Source of the DNA: Acinetobacter vivianii
GTDB taxonomy: Bacteria > Pseudomonadota > Gammaproteobacteria > Pseudomonadales > Moraxellaceae
Length of the DNA: 64,000 bases
Direction of reading: 5' to 3'
NCBI RefSeq assembly: GCF_014635885.1
Contig: NZ_BMDR01000005.1
Coordinates: 335,381-399,380, forward strand
Part shown: positions 9,144-18,008 of the stretch, in pieces
How the letters are laid out: the number at the start of each line of letters is the position of its first letter
Position numbering within the stretch: position 1 is the stretch's first letter
Translations under genes and position numbers: made by a program
Notes under the pieces: generated by a model
Seen by the model: the letters and a program-made list of their open reading frames with translations, nothing else
Database searches by the model: none
Told to the model about the DNA's origin: nothing

Positions 9144-9585
9144 GACGATTCTGATGTTCATGTAACTCATATAAATGATCAAATTCTAAAGCGAGTGCTG
9201 CCAGCGTGGTGGATTTTAGCTGTCGGGTTAAAATGTGCTGCGCATCCTGAATGGCCTGATCTAAAGCGGCGTTTACCACACGCTCAACTAAGCACTCTGG
9301 ATTCTCTCTTTCATTGCCTATCGCAAAAATAGTGGGTTCACCCACAGCTTGATAAATATCCCACAAGGTAATTTTTTCTAAATCTCCAGTTAGCTGCCAG
9401 CCACCGCCAGCGCCTTTTTCTGAATGGACAAATCCCGCTTTCCTTAACCCCGACATCGTTCGTCTGACCACGACAGGATTGGTTGATAGCATTTGCGCGA
9501 TTTCATCTGAAGTAAAAGTCTTATGTTGTCTGGCCATATGTAACAGCACATGCAGCATTCGGGAGAGTTTACTGTCAGTACGCAT
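9130..9585 (-). CDS. Rrf2-family transcriptional regulator
   Basis: This 151-residue Rrf2-type winged-helix protein starts MRTDSKLSRMLHVLLHMARQ, with the recognition-helix region MLSTNPVVVRRTMSGLRKAGFV. It has a single cysteine (NPECLV) in the effector region, not the three-cysteine cluster of IscR or NsrR. It is therefore probably not an iron-sulfur sensor and may be a thiol-based redox switch like YwnA/HypR (inference). It is divergent from a thioredoxin-reductase-like flavoenzyme, with two matching operators in the gap, so it very likely controls that gene. Confidence 0.88.
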   Translation of the reverse strand: MRTDSKLSRMLHVLLHMARQHKTFTSDEIAQMLSTNPVVVRRTMSGLRKAGFVHSEKGAGGGWQLTGDLEKITLWDIYQAVGEPTIFAIGNERENPECLVERVVNAALDQAIQDAQHILTRQLKSTTLAALALEFDHLYELHEHQNRHTQH

Positions 9586-9621
9586 CTAATCAATCCAAAT
9601 AAAATAAGAGAATAGTTTTAA

Positions 9622-9642
9622 ATGTAACATCAAAAGTTGCAA
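9622..9642. promoter_or_regulatory. Candidate Rrf2 operator 1
   Basis: ATGTAAC-N7-GTTGCAA is an imperfect inverted repeat with the same arm length and 7-base spacer as operator 2, exactly 40 bases away. It lies nearer the start of the regulator gene. Confidence 0.55.
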
Positions 9643-9661
9643 ATTAAAATAAAAAGTATTA

Positions 9662-9682
9662 ATGTAACTTTAAAGGTTACAT
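9662..9682. promoter_or_regulatory. Candidate Rrf2 operator 2
   Basis: ATGTAAC-N7-GTTACAT is a perfect inverted repeat ending 16 bases before the ATG of the flavoenzyme. Its location overlaps where that promoter must lie, which suits repression. Confidence 0.65.
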
Positions 9683-9698
9683 ATAAGTGGTGAATCCT

Positions 9699-10580
9699 AT
9701 GCAATATGATGTTGCGATTATTGGTGGAAGTTATGCAGGCTTGGCTGCGGCAATGCCATTGGCGAGAGCACGCAGAAAAGTGGTTATTATTGATGCTGGA
9801 CAACGCAGAAATCGCTTTGCCGAGTATTCACATGGTTTTCTGACTCAGGATGGAACGCAGGCAAGTGAAATTGCGCAAATTGCGAAGCAGCAAGTTTTGG
9901 CTTATAAGACTGTGGATTGGCAGAATGGCAGTGTAAAGCGCGTAGAAAAAATTGAAGAGGGCTTTGCGGTATGTATTGATGCGACGCATTCAATTACGGC
10001 CAAGCGCCTGATCATTGCAGCAGGAATTACGGATCAATTGCCTGATATTGCTGGTCTGGTGGAACGCTGGGGCAAGACAGTATTTCATTGTCCTTATTGC
10101 CATGGTTATGAATTGAATCAAGGCAAAATTGGCATCATTGCCAGCTCAGAACATGCTGCTCATTTAGCGATGATGCTCCCAGATTGGGGTGAAACGACAC
10201 TTTTCTTGAATGATTATCCTGTCGATGCTGAATTACTTGAGCAATTAAAGGTTCGTTGCGTTGTCATTGAGCAGCGACTGATTCAGGAAATTATGGGGCA
10301 GAGTGATGTTTTGCTTGCTGATGGCACTGTGATTCAACTGGCGGGTATTTTTGCAACGACCAAATGCGCCATTGCTCAAGAGTGGATTTTTAAGCTGGGC
10401 TGTGAAATCGAACAAAGTGCGATGGGAGAAGCCATTAAAACCAATGCAATGAAGGAAACATCTGTGACAGGGATTTTTGCCTGTGGGGATGTTGCACGTT
10501 TAGGAGGTTCAGTATCACTCGCAGTTGGTGATGGTACTCTGGCAGGCGTCGCTGCGCATCGTTCTTTAATTTTTGTTTAG
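9699..10580 (+). CDS. Thioredoxin-reductase-like NAD(P)/FAD oxidoreductase
   Basis: This is a two-Rossmann flavoprotein of about 293 residues. The N-terminal FAD motif is IIGGSYAGLAAAM, the redox-active disulfide is in HCPYCHGYE, and the C-terminal FAD motif is GIFACGDVARLGGS. This is the architecture of low-molecular-weight thioredoxin reductases, but the sequence belongs to the divergent TrxB-like group usually paired with stress regulators. I placed the start at ATG 9699, since the upstream GTG (9687) lies closer to the operator. Probable role: reduction of a disulfide or electrophile under control of the divergent Rrf2 protein. Confidence 0.88.
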   Translation: MQYDVAIIGGSYAGLAAAMPLARARRKVVIIDAGQRRNRFAEYSHGFLTQDGTQASEIAQIAKQQVLAYKTVDWQNGSVKRVEKIEEGFAVCIDATHSITAKRLIIAAGITDQLPDIAGLVERWGKTVFHCPYCHGYELNQGKIGIIASSEHAAHLAMMLPDWGETTLFLNDYPVDAELLEQLKVRCVVIEQRLIQEIMGQSDVLLADGTVIQLAGIFATTKCAIAQEWIFKLGCEIEQSAMGEAIKTNAMKETSVTGIFACGDVARLGGSVSLAVGDGTLAGVAAHRSLIFV

Positions 10581-10584
10581 TCAT

Positions 10585-10615
10585 AAAAAAAGCTAGAGAT
10601 TTACTCTAGCTTTTT
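10585..10615. terminator. Bidirectional intrinsic terminator
   Basis: AGCTAGAG-ATTTA-CTCTAGCT is flanked by A6 on the left and T-rich sequence on the right. It separates the converging flavoenzyme gene and the isc operon. Confidence 0.9.
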
Positions 10616-10638
10616 GCGTTTTGGATGAACCACTCAGC

Positions 10639-10977
10639 TTAATGATTTTCTGAAGCGTGGTTGATGGTGTATTTAGGAATCTCGATTTCTAAATCTTCAT
10701 CTACAATTTTCACTTGGCAAGACAAGCGTGAGTCAGGTTCTAAGCCCCAAGCACGATCCAGTAAGTCTGCTTCAACGTCATTCATCTCATCTAAGCTGTC
10801 AAAACCTTTACGAACAACCACATGGCAGGTCGTACATGCTGCAGACATATCGCAAGCATGTTCAATTTTGATGCCTTGTTTTAATAAACTTTGGCATAAA
10901 TTGGCGTTCTGTTCGACTTCAAATTCTGCACCTTCAGGGCAAATTTGTGCATGAGGAAGAACTTTAATACGTGGCAT
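10639..10977 (-). CDS. fdx: ISC-system 2Fe-2S ferredoxin
   Basis: This adrenodoxin-type [2Fe-2S] ferredoxin donates electrons during Fe-S assembly. The ligand pattern C-x5-C-x2-C is visible in CDMSAACTTC, with the fourth ligand in LSCQVKI. The ATG at 10977 gives MPRIKVLPHAQICPEGA, the usual N-terminus. It is the last gene of the isc operon, 17 bases after hscA. No iscX follows: the next feature is a terminator. Confidence 0.96.
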   Translation of the reverse strand: MPRIKVLPHAQICPEGAEFEVEQNANLCQSLLKQGIKIEHACDMSAACTTCHVVVRKGFDSLDEMNDVEADLLDRAWGLEPDSRLSCQVKIVDEDLEIEIPKYTINHASENH

Positions 10978-10994
10978 ATTGATCACCTATACCT

Positions 10995-12854
10995 TTAGTT
11001 TGAGTTTGACCAATCTTCAAGTTTCGTACCTTTTAAGGCATGGTCAATATGTCGGTTCATGCGAAGCGCAGCAAAGGCATCGCTGTGAATTTTCAGTTGC
11101 TGAACAGCATGTTCAATCGCTGCAAGGTCATCCGTTTTAAGACGAGCTTTTAACGCTTCAGCGGCAAGAATTAAGTCGCGAGCCTGTTGCTGAGAGAGTA
11201 GATCTGTATCCGCTTTTAAAGCTTGCTCTAATGCTTCTAGCTCACGCTGTGCTTCAACTTTGGTTTCTTGCAAGTGGCGAAGCTGTTTGTCTTCTTCCGC
11301 ATGCTGGAAACCTTCTACCAGTAAACGTTCAGTATCTGATGCGGATAAGCCATACGACGGTTTGATGTCGATTTTGGCTTGCACACCAGAGGTAGTTTCT
11401 TTCGCAGAGACAGTAAGTAAGCCATCAGCATCCACTTGGAATGTCACTTCAATACGCGCTTGACCCGCAGTCATTGGTGGAATGCCATGTAAGACAAAGC
11501 GACCTAATGAACGGCAATGCTCAACCAGATCACGCTCACCCTGAACTACATGGATCAACATGGCAGTTTGACCATCTTGATAGGTGGTAAACTCTTGACG
11601 GCGTGCAACAGGAATGGCTGTATTACGTGAAACCAGACGTTCAACCAAACCGCCCATGGTCTCTAAACCAAGAGAGAGTGGCGTCACATCCAGTAATAAT
11701 GAACCATCTTGGCTATTGCCAATGAGCTGGTTGGCGGTAATTGATGCGCCAATTGCAACGACTTCATCTGGGTTAATGGTACATAGCGGTTCACGTTCAA
11801 ATAGGTCACGTACAGCTTTTTGTACAGCGTAAGAACGTGTTGAACCACCCACAAGGACTACGTGCTCAATTTCATCGAGTTCAAGTTTGGCATCGCGTAA
11901 TACACGTTTGCAGACACTCATTGTTTTGTCGAGTGCGACTTGAATAATCGATTCAAAAGTAGGGCGGTCGAGTGTTAAGCGATCATCCAGTAATTTTAAT
12001 TCGGCAGATTCGTGATCTGTTAAATGTTCTTTGGCTTGACGTGCAGCAACAACGAATACCGCATATTCTTCATCGCTTAATGTTTCAATATTGAGCTGCT
12101 TTTTAGCCCATTTTACGATTAAGCGATCAAGGTCATCTCCACCCAGTGCAGTATGTCCGCCTGTAGCGAGGACTTCAAATACACCTTGTGAAAAACGCAA
12201 GATTGAGACGTCAAACGTACCACCACCTAAATCGTAAATCACATAGTTGCGGTCTGTACTGAGATTTGTCTCTTGATCCAGACCATATGCAACCGCAGCG
12301 GCTGTTGGCTCATTCAATAAGCGTAAAACATTAAGACCAGCAAGTTGTGCTGCATCACGTGTTGCCTGACGTTGTGCTTCATCGAAATAAGCAGGAACGG
12401 TAATCACAGCGCCATTCACAGGATTATTCAGACTTGCTTCAGCACGATCTTTTAATTGTTTTAAGATCTCAGCAGAAATTTCGACAGGTGTTTTACGTCC
12501 GGCAGCCGTTTCAAATGCTGGCATTTCATTTTCTGCGCCAACAAGTGTATAGGGATGCTGGAATTTAATATCAGCTTGTGAACGACCCATAAAGCGTTTC
12601 ACAGAAACAACCGTGTTTTTTGGGTCAGTCATCATAAATGGTTTGGCTTCATAACCAAACGTTGTCAAATCTTTTGCGTAATGAACAATAGATGGGAGTA
12701 GAACTCGATCTTTGTCATCATGTAGAACTTTCGGTTTTCCCGATAGCACTGTCGCCACTAAAGAGTGGGTTGTCCCTAAGTCAATCCCGATCGCAATACG
12801 ATGTTCGTGCGGTGCGGTAGATTGACCTGGTTCAGCAATTTGCAAAAGCGCCAT
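10995..12854 (-). CDS. hscA: Fe-S assembly chaperone HscA
   Basis: HscA is a specialised Hsp70 that uses ATP to help transfer clusters from IscU; it binds the LPPVK motif that is present in the IscU encoded here. The 619-residue length is typical. The N-terminal ATPase domain shows [12 protein letters not shown], the phosphate loop [13 protein letters not shown] and [17 protein letters not shown]. The substrate domain follows (from about residue 390), with a helical lid. It sits between hscB and fdx in the operon. Confidence 0.97.
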   Translation of the reverse strand: MALLQIAEPGQSTAPHEHRIAIGIDLGTTHSLVATVLSGKPKVLHDDKDRVLLPSIVHYAKDLTTFGYEAKPFMMTDPKNTVVSVKRFMGRSQADIKFQHPYTLVGAENEMPAFETAAGRKTPVEISAEILKQLKDRAEASLNNPVNGAVITVPAYFDEAQRQATRDAAQLAGLNVLRLLNEPTAAAVAYGLDQETNLSTDRNYVIYDLGGGTFDVSILRFSQGVFEVLATGGHTALGGDDLDRLIVKWAKKQLNIETLSDEEYAVFVVAARQAKEHLTDHESAELKLLDDRLTLDRPTFESIIQVALDKTMSVCKRVLRDAKLELDEIEHVVLVGGSTRSYAVQKAVRDLFEREPLCTINPDEVVAIGASITANQLIGNSQDGSLLLDVTPLSLGLETMGGLVERLVSRNTAIPVARRQEFTTYQDGQTAMLIHVVQGERDLVEHCRSLGRFVLHGIPPMTAGQARIEVTFQVDADGLLTVSAKETTSGVQAKIDIKPSYGLSASDTERLLVEGFQHAEEDKQLRHLQETKVEAQRELEALEQALKADTDLLSQQQARDLILAAEALKARLKTDDLAAIEHAVQQLKIHSDAFAALRMNRHIDHALKGTKLEDWSNSN

Positions 12855-12892
12855 GCGTACGGTATCCCTTGAAAATAATCGGTAACAGCGGA

Positions 12893-13411
12893 TTAAAAAT
12901 CATCGTCCAGATCGAAGCTATCTTCTTCGTCCAGCATACGATCTTCAGCTTTATCAATATCATTCATGACACGTTGGAAAAAGCGTAGCTTACGAACAGT
13001 ATCACGTGCCTCAGCCCAGTCTTCATCCGCATAATCGAGTTTGAACTCGCGAACTAAACTATCAATCCATTGCTGAATTTCAACTTTTAATGTGCGAAGT
13101 TGCTCGGTTGAGGTGGCTTCGTCAAGTTGCTCACGCATTTCGAGTGCTGATTGCAAAAACTCAAAATCGTTGATGGACTGATCAAGATGATGATCTTGTT
13201 TTTTGAGGGCAAGTAGATAGGCAGCACGACTATCAACCAGTGATAACACTTTATAAGCCTGATTGATTTCGCTTGACTTGATCAGCGCCTGATCCTTGTC
13301 ACTAGCTTTATCTGGGTGATATTGCTGTTGCAAACTTAAAAACTGTTTTTTTAAAGCTGCTAAATCTATATCGAGTGCTTCTGGTAATTGGAACAACTCA
13401 AAATGATTCAT
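12893..13411 (-). CDS. hscB: Co-chaperone HscB (J-domain)
   Basis: HscB is the J-domain partner that delivers IscU to HscA and stimulates its ATPase. The 172-residue protein has the N-terminal J-domain with the HPD motif in QQYHPDKAS, then the C-terminal three-helix bundle that binds IscU. The acidic tail ([13 protein letters not shown]) is slightly longer than in E. coli. A strong hairpin precedes the gene in the transcript and separates it from iscA. Confidence 0.95.
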   Translation of the reverse strand: MNHFELFQLPEALDIDLAALKKQFLSLQQQYHPDKASDKDQALIKSSEINQAYKVLSLVDSRAAYLLALKKQDHHLDQSINDFEFLQSALEMREQLDEATSTEQLRTLKVEIQQWIDSLVREFKLDYADEDWAEARDTVRKLRFFQRVMNDIDKAEDRMLDEEDSFDLDDDF

Positions 13412-13443
13412 GGGAGATGGATTCCGCTATTGATAAATACGTT

Positions 13444-13468
13444 AAAACAGTGCGGAACACACTGTTTT
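13444..13468 (-). terminator. Intra-operon hairpin between iscA and hscB
   Basis: AAAACAGTG-N7-CACTGTTTT is a perfect 9-base stem in the 86-base gap. On the minus strand it ends in TTTT. It can serve as an attenuator or as an mRNA stabiliser/processing site dividing scaffold genes from chaperone genes; the sequence does not decide which. Confidence 0.55.
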
Positions 13469-13497
13469 GACGAAAAGAAAGAGAGTAGTGGTTGAGA

Positions 13498-13818
13498 TTA
13501 AACAGTGAATGATTCACCGCAACCACATTCACCTTTTTGGTTTGGGTTGTTAAACTCAAAGCCTTCATTGAGACCATTTTTAACATAGTCCATCTCTAAA
13601 CCATTGAGATAAACCAAGCTTTTAGGGTCTACAAAGACTTTAACGCCGAGTTGTTCAAATACTTGATCGTGTGTATCGATATCATCAACAAACTCAAGTA
13701 CGTAAGCCAATCCGGAACAACCCGAAGTTTTCACACCAATACGAATGCCTTCACCCTTACCTCGGTTTTGCAGGTAATTGCTGATGTGAGTCGCAGCATT
13801 TTCAGTTAAATGGATCAT
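13498..13818 (-). CDS. iscA: A-type iron-sulfur carrier IscA
   Basis: IscA accepts iron or [2Fe-2S] clusters and passes clusters to apoproteins. The 106-residue protein has the three conserved cysteines: one in SGCSGLAYV and two in the C-terminal GECGCGESF. Its position after iscU, with 29 bases between them, is standard for the isc operon. Confidence 0.96.
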   Translation of the reverse strand: MIHLTENAATHISNYLQNRGKGEGIRIGVKTSGCSGLAYVLEFVDDIDTHDQVFEQLGVKVFVDPKSLVYLNGLEMDYVKNGLNEGFEFNNPNQKGECGCGESFTV

Positions 13819-13847
13819 GAAAACTCCAATGTTATTTCGGTCATCAA

Positions 13848-14234
13848 TTAAGCTTTCGCTTTCTTACCACGATAGTCTTCAATCGCAGCTTTGATTGCAT
13901 CTTCAGCCAATACAGAGCAGTGTACTTTTACTGGTGGAAGTGCAAGCTCAGTTGCGATATCAATGTTTTTGATCGCTTGAGCTTCATCAAGTGTTTTGCC
14001 TTTTAACCATTCGGTTACAAGTGAACTTGATGCGATTGCAGAACCACAGCCATAAGTTTTGAAGCGAGCTTCTTCAATTACGCCATTGTCATCGACTTGA
14101 ATTTGTAAACGCATTACGTCGCCACAAGCAGGTGCACCGACCATACCTGTACCTACATTTTCTGCATTCTTGTCTAAAACACCAACATTACGAGGGTTTT
14201 CGTAATGATCAATTACCTTTTCGCTATAAGCCAT
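13848..14234 (-). CDS. iscU: Fe-S cluster scaffold IscU
   Basis: IscU is the scaffold on which IscS-derived sulfur and iron form the nascent cluster. The 128-residue sequence has the three ligand cysteines ([22 protein letters not shown]), the conserved Asp next to the first cysteine, and the LPPVK recognition motif for HscA. Spacing to iscS is 90 bases and contains a hairpin. Confidence 0.97.
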   Translation of the reverse strand: MAYSEKVIDHYENPRNVGVLDKNAENVGTGMVGAPACGDVMRLQIQVDDNGVIEEARFKTYGCGSAIASSSLVTEWLKGKTLDEAQAIKNIDIATELALPPVKVHCSVLAEDAIKAAIEDYRGKKAKA

Positions 14235-14299
14235 GTCGCTTCTCCAAACCTCGGGGTCAGCCTAATATTAATATGAGGGTTAAAACATACTTTTCAATG

Positions 14300-14319
14300 A
14301 AGTGCTCAAAAGAGCACTT
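14300..14319 (-). other. Intra-operon hairpin between iscS and iscU
   Basis: AAGTGCTC-AAAA-GAGCACTT is a perfect 8-base stem with an AAAA loop in the iscS-iscU gap. It has no long U-tract, so RNA processing, stabilisation or partial attenuation is more likely than full termination. Confidence 0.5.
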
Positions 14320-14324
14320 TATGA

Positions 14325-15542
14325 TTAGTGTTCAGCCCATTCAACTGTTGAAAGGTCGATACCTTCTTTGTACATATCCCAAAGCGGAGAAAGTTCACGT
14401 AATTTCTCAACAGCAGCTTTGGTAATTGTTAACACGTAATCAATATCTGCTTCAGTGGTGTATTTACCAAAACTGAAACGGATAGAGCTATGTGCCAACT
14501 CGTCAGATAAACCTAAAGCACGTAATACATATGACGGCTCTAAAGTTGCAGATGTACATGCTGAACCACTTGAAACAGCTGCATCTTTCAATGCCATCAT
14601 CAGTGACTCACCTTCAACGAAGTTGAAGCTGACATTTAGATAGTTTGCAACGTTTTGTGTTGGGTGGCCATTCAAGAACACTTGTTCAAGGTCTTGTAAG
14701 CCATTCCAAAGCTTGTCGCGTAACTTGCGAATGCGCTCTTGTTCTGCTTGCATGGTTTTGCCAGCAATTTCAAAAGCTTCGCCCATACCTACAATTTGGT
14801 GAGTAGCTAAAGTACCAGAACGCATACCACGTTCATGTCCGCCACCGTGCATTTGTGCTTTTAAGCGAACACGTGGGCTACGGCGAACGTAAAGGGCACC
14901 GATACCTTTAGGGCCATAAACTTTATGACCAGAGAAGCTCATCAAATCAATTTTCATGGTTGAAAGGTCAATTTCAACTTTACCAGCGGCTTGAGCTGCA
15001 TCGACGTGGAAGAATGTTTTGTTCGCACGTGTTAATTCACCAATTGCAGCAACATCTGTCACAGTACCGATTTCGTTGTTTACCATCATAAGTGAAACAA
15101 GGATTGTATCTGGACGTAAAGCCGCTTGAACCATTTCTGGTGTAATTAAACCAGTACGTGGTTCTGGCTCTAAATATGTAATTTCAAAACCTTGTTCTTC
15201 GAGTTCACGGCAAGGATCTAACACAGCTTTGTGTTCGATTTTACTTGTAATGATGTGTTTGCCTTTTGAACCGTAGAACTGAGCAATACCTTTTAATGCC
15301 AGGTTGTCAGATTCGGTTGCACCAGAAGTCCAAACGATTTCGCGTGGATCTGCTTTAATTAAATTTGCAACTTGCTCACGCGCATATTCAGCTTTTTCTT
15401 CGGCTTGCCAACCATATGCATGTGAACGTGACGCAGGGTTACCAAAAGTTCCCTCGAACGTTAAACATTCCATCATGCGTTCTGCAACTTCTGGCAGTAC
15501 TGGAGTAGTTGCTGCGTAATCAAGATAAATTGGACGTTTCAT
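14325..15542 (-). CDS. iscS: Cysteine desulfurase IscS
   Basis: IscS is a PLP enzyme that removes sulfur from cysteine as a persulfide for Fe-S clusters and tRNA thiolation. The 405-residue length matches the family. The PLP lysine lies in [12 protein letters not shown], and the mobile catalytic-cysteine loop reads [14 protein letters not shown]. The ATG follows the iscR stop by a single base (TGA-C-ATG), implying translational coupling. Confidence 0.97.
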   Translation of the reverse strand: MKRPIYLDYAATTPVLPEVAERMMECLTFEGTFGNPASRSHAYGWQAEEKAEYAREQVANLIKADPREIVWTSGATESDNLALKGIAQFYGSKGKHIITSKIEHKAVLDPCRELEEQGFEITYLEPEPRTGLITPEMVQAALRPDTILVSLMMVNNEIGTVTDVAAIGELTRANKTFFHVDAAQAAGKVEIDLSTMKIDLMSFSGHKVYGPKGIGALYVRRSPRVRLKAQMHGGGHERGMRSGTLATHQIVGMGEAFEIAGKTMQAEQERIRKLRDKLWNGLQDLEQVFLNGHPTQNVANYLNVSFNFVEGESLMMALKDAAVSSGSACTSATLEPSYVLRALGLSDELAHSSIRFSFGKYTTEADIDYVLTITKAAVEKLRELSPLWDMYKEGIDLSTVEWAEH

Positions 15543-15543
15543 G

Positions 15544-16017
15544 TCAAATACCTGTAACCGATAGAAGGGCTGAATCTAAACTTGGTGAATTCTGGCGTAA
15601 TGCAACAGTTTGAACGTTGTCACGCGCAATCAAATCAGCAAGGGTGATTTTTGCGAGATAATCGGCAATATGGTGGGAGAGTTCTTGCCATAAGTCATGT
15701 GTTAAACACATCGCACCATTTTGGCAGTTACCCTTATGGTCACAACGAGTTGCATCAACAGTTTCATTTACAGCTTCGATGATTTCTAGCACAGTAATTT
15801 CACTTGCATTGCGCGCCAGGTGATAACCACCATTTGCACCGCGTACACTTGAAACTAACCCATGACGTTTAAGTTTCGCGAATAACTGTTCTAAATAAGC
15901 GACTGAGATGGATTGGCGTGCTGCTATTTCCGCAAGCGTGATCGTTTGTTCAGTTGGCTGCAAAGCTAAATCAAGTAGAGCAGTCACTGCGTAACGACCG
16001 CGAGTTGTAAGACGCAT
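15544..16017 (-). CDS. iscR: Iron-sulfur cluster regulator IscR
   Basis: IscR is an Rrf2-family regulator that, when holding a [2Fe-2S] cluster, represses its own operon. The start at ATG 16017 gives [19 protein letters not shown], the conserved N-terminus. The cluster ligands are C-x5-C-x5-C in [14 protein letters not shown]. It is the first gene of the isc operon and has a matching type 1 box in its promoter. Confidence 0.96.
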   Translation of the reverse strand: MRLTTRGRYAVTALLDLALQPTEQTITLAEIAARQSISVAYLEQLFAKLKRHGLVSSVRGANGGYHLARNASEITVLEIIEAVNETVDATRCDHKGNCQNGAMCLTHDLWQELSHHIADYLAKITLADLIARDNVQTVALRQNSPSLDSALLSVTGI

Positions 16018-16050
16018 GATTCGGTACACATGGTTAGACTAGATGTTTAA

Positions 16051-16083
16051 ATTTTATGAATTCCGACTAAAATAGTCAAGTTT
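16051..16083 (-). promoter_or_regulatory. isc promoter with type 1 IscR box
   Basis: On the minus strand TTGACT is followed by a 17-base spacer and TAAAAT. The dyad CTTGACTATTTTAGTCGG covers the -35 element and half the spacer and matches the E. coli type 1 IscR consensus (GACT-N6-AGTC core). Binding of the holo-form would block polymerase. The motif is seen; the regulation is inferred from the family. Confidence 0.85.
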
Positions 16084-16124
16084 TAAATTGCCAATCTGAG
16101 CGTGAAAAGTGAAATATATTGGAA

Positions 16125-16763
16125 TTATTGTATCCACGTATTATAAACAAAAAAGGCGATGAAAATAAAGCTTAAAACAGTAAAGCTGATATTGATTAGG
16201 CGTTGGCGTTTTTGCAGACGGTGAATGCGGTTTTGATACTGCTTAACTTCAACCAATAAAGTATTAATTTCCGAACGCTGCTGATCGATTTTATCCAGCA
16301 ATGGGGCAATACGTTGTTGTGAGGCAACGGCTTCAGCTTCATCGCTAAACCATTGTTTCCAGTTTGCCAGAATACTCGACAGAGTGAGGTGTGGAAGTAA
16401 ATCCATAAACTCTTCAGTGTGAGTGGCATCACCCAGAATGCGCATATTGGCAATGCTACGCTGATTGTTAAACACAAAAATCTTGATCAGGTCGATCAAT
16501 GTGCTATTAATTTCCAGATCAATGGTGCGATCCAGCGCTTTCATATCAAACAAAAGACCTTTTTCGGTAAACTGGATATAAAAGTCGAAGAAAGGGATAT
16601 AGCTGTTAATACGGATCGTGATTTTTTGATCAATTAACTTTTTGGCTTGCAGGCGTAATCCCGCATCATGCGTCAGGATGAAAGAGAAAAAAGTCTCTAA
16701 AACAATGATGACAATGTTGAGCAACAAATGCGGATGTTTATGTCTTTGTTGCGTATCACTCAT
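16125..16763 (-). CDS. UbiJ-like (SCP2-type) tail-anchored protein, hypothetical
   Basis: This protein of about 212 residues is not firmly recognised. It begins at ATG 16763, behind AAGGAAAAAGAG. An N-terminal amphipathic or membrane helix (LLNIVIIVLETFFSFIL) leads into a beta-rich region that looks like an SCP2 lipid-binding domain. That region ends MRILGDATHTEEFMDLLPHLTLSSILANW, in the style of UbiJ. A coiled coil (about 150-185) and a C-terminal membrane helix follow. UbiJ shares the order SCP2 then coiled coil but normally lacks the final anchor. If the match holds, the protein may bind isoprenoid lipids at the membrane; this is inference. Confidence 0.6.
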   Translation of the reverse strand: MSDTQQRHKHPHLLLNIVIIVLETFFSFILTHDAGLRLQAKKLIDQKITIRINSYIPFFDFYIQFTEKGLLFDMKALDRTIDLEINSTLIDLIKIFVFNNQRSIANMRILGDATHTEEFMDLLPHLTLSSILANWKQWFSDEAEAVASQQRIAPLLDKIDQQRSEINTLLVEVKQYQNRIHRLQKRQRLINISFTVLSFIFIAFFVYNTWIQ

Positions 16764-16972
16764 AAGTCTCTTTTTCCTTGCCAATCAATCAATAAAAACA
16801 AAAAATCTGTAAACCTGAGTATCCTTACTCAATTGTTAAAAATAATTTACAGGACTTTCTTGCTTTGTAGAACAGTTTTTTAAAACGATCAAGTCTTAAC
16901 TTTGATATTATAAAAACATTTTTATGGTCGAATACGACATACTGTTTGTAAAGTGCTTAGGAGTAATGGTCA

Positions 16973-17428
16973 ATGGATAACTCAAATATAGAAAATCCCA
17001 ATGAGGAAGCTGAGGTAAAAACTAAGCCAAAATCAAAGAGTTCTAAAAAATCTGCGTTAGATTTCAAAAAATATACACAACAAATCTGGCTGGCTGGCTT
17101 AGGTGCTTTTTCTCGTGCAGAAGAAGAAGGAAATAAATTGTTTGACTCACTGGTCAAGGTGGGCGAAGAGTTAGAATCAAAAACGGTTGATTTTGCCGAC
17201 AACACGGTAGGCAAGGTGACTGAGAAAGCGAAAGAGTCGGTGACCGACACGAAAGACAAGGTTGAGAAGATTTTAGATACCAGTGTGAATCACTCGCTTA
17301 ACCGTATTGGTCTGGTGACACCGAAGGATCTTCAGCATATCGAACAGCTACTTGTACAGCTCCATATCAAGGTTGATGCGTTGATCGAAGAAAATAATCA
17401 ATTGAAGGCCAAATTGAATAAAAAGTAA
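16973..17428 (+). CDS. Phasin-family protein (PhaF/PhaI type)
   Basis: This 151-residue protein has a Lys-rich N-terminus (TKPKSKSSKKS), then the phasin helix signature FKKYTQQIWLAGLGAFSRAEEEGNKLFDSLVKVGE, a long amphipathic heptad region, and a C-terminal coiled coil (LLVQLHIKVDALIEENNQLKAKL). Phasins coat polyhydroxyalkanoate granules and some have chaperone-like roles. No PHA synthase, thiolase/reductase pair or depolymerase is adjacent, so granule binding is an inference from the family. It is transcribed away from the UbiJ-like gene. Confidence 0.85.
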   Translation: MDNSNIENPNEEAEVKTKPKSKSSKKSALDFKKYTQQIWLAGLGAFSRAEEEGNKLFDSLVKVGEELESKTVDFADNTVGKVTEKAKESVTDTKDKVEKILDTSVNHSLNRIGLVTPKDLQHIEQLLVQLHIKVDALIEENNQLKAKLNKK

Positions 17429-17596
17429 AAAAAATGCAGGTAACTCGTCTGTTTATGTCGTATTTCAGTATTTATTTTAATTAAAAGGCCTTTCTAGTAT
17501 TGCGTTCTCCCCTAAAGCATTGCTATAAAGGCGTCATGGCCTTTTAAACTATAGCCTTGGATCTTAACAAACGATATTAAGAGGATATTTTTTATC

Positions 17597-17869
17597 ATGA
17601 ATAAATCAGAATTAATTGATGCGATTGCTGAAAAAGGGGGCGTGTCAAAATCGGATGCTGGTAAGGCACTCGATGCGACAATTGCATCAATCACTGAAGC
17701 ACTTAAAAAGGGTGATACGGTTACTTTAGTTGGGTTCGGTACTTTCAGCGTTAAAGAACGTGCTGCTCGTACTGGTCGTAATCCTAAAACTGGTGAAGAG
17801 TTACAAATCAAAGCAAGCAAAGTACCTAGCTTCAAAGCTGGTAAGGGTTTAAAAGATTCGGTTGCGTAA
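17597..17869 (+). CDS. hupB: DNA-binding protein HU (beta-type)
   Basis: HU is a small histone-like protein that bends and compacts DNA. The 90-residue sequence has the DNABII signature [24 protein letters not shown] forming the beta-arm with its intercalating proline. It lies directly upstream of ppiD, the same order as in E. coli. AAGAGGAT provides the ribosome site, and a strong terminator follows. Confidence 0.96.
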   Translation: MNKSELIDAIAEKGGVSKSDAGKALDATIASITEALKKGDTVTLVGFGTFSVKERAARTGRNPKTGEELQIKASKVPSFKAGKGLKDSVA

Positions 17870-17886
17870 TCTTTTTAAATCAATAA

Positions 17887-17912
17887 ACGCACCATTTTGG
17901 GTGCGTTTTTTA
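17887..17912 (+). terminator. Intrinsic terminator after hupB
   Basis: ACGCACC-N6-GGTGCGT is followed by T6. It insulates hupB from ppiD. Confidence 0.92.
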
Positions 17913-18008
17913 TTTATTGAATGAAAAAGTTAATTTGATCCTTATTCTGCATTCATTCACTTTTGTTTTTCAGTTAAAATTGCCCCGAAATAAAATATTG
18001 GAATTCTT

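Noticed and set aside
13398..13586. A 62-codon frame across the iscA-hscB gap
   Set aside because: It overlaps iscA in another frame and includes the intra-operon hairpin; no start signal.
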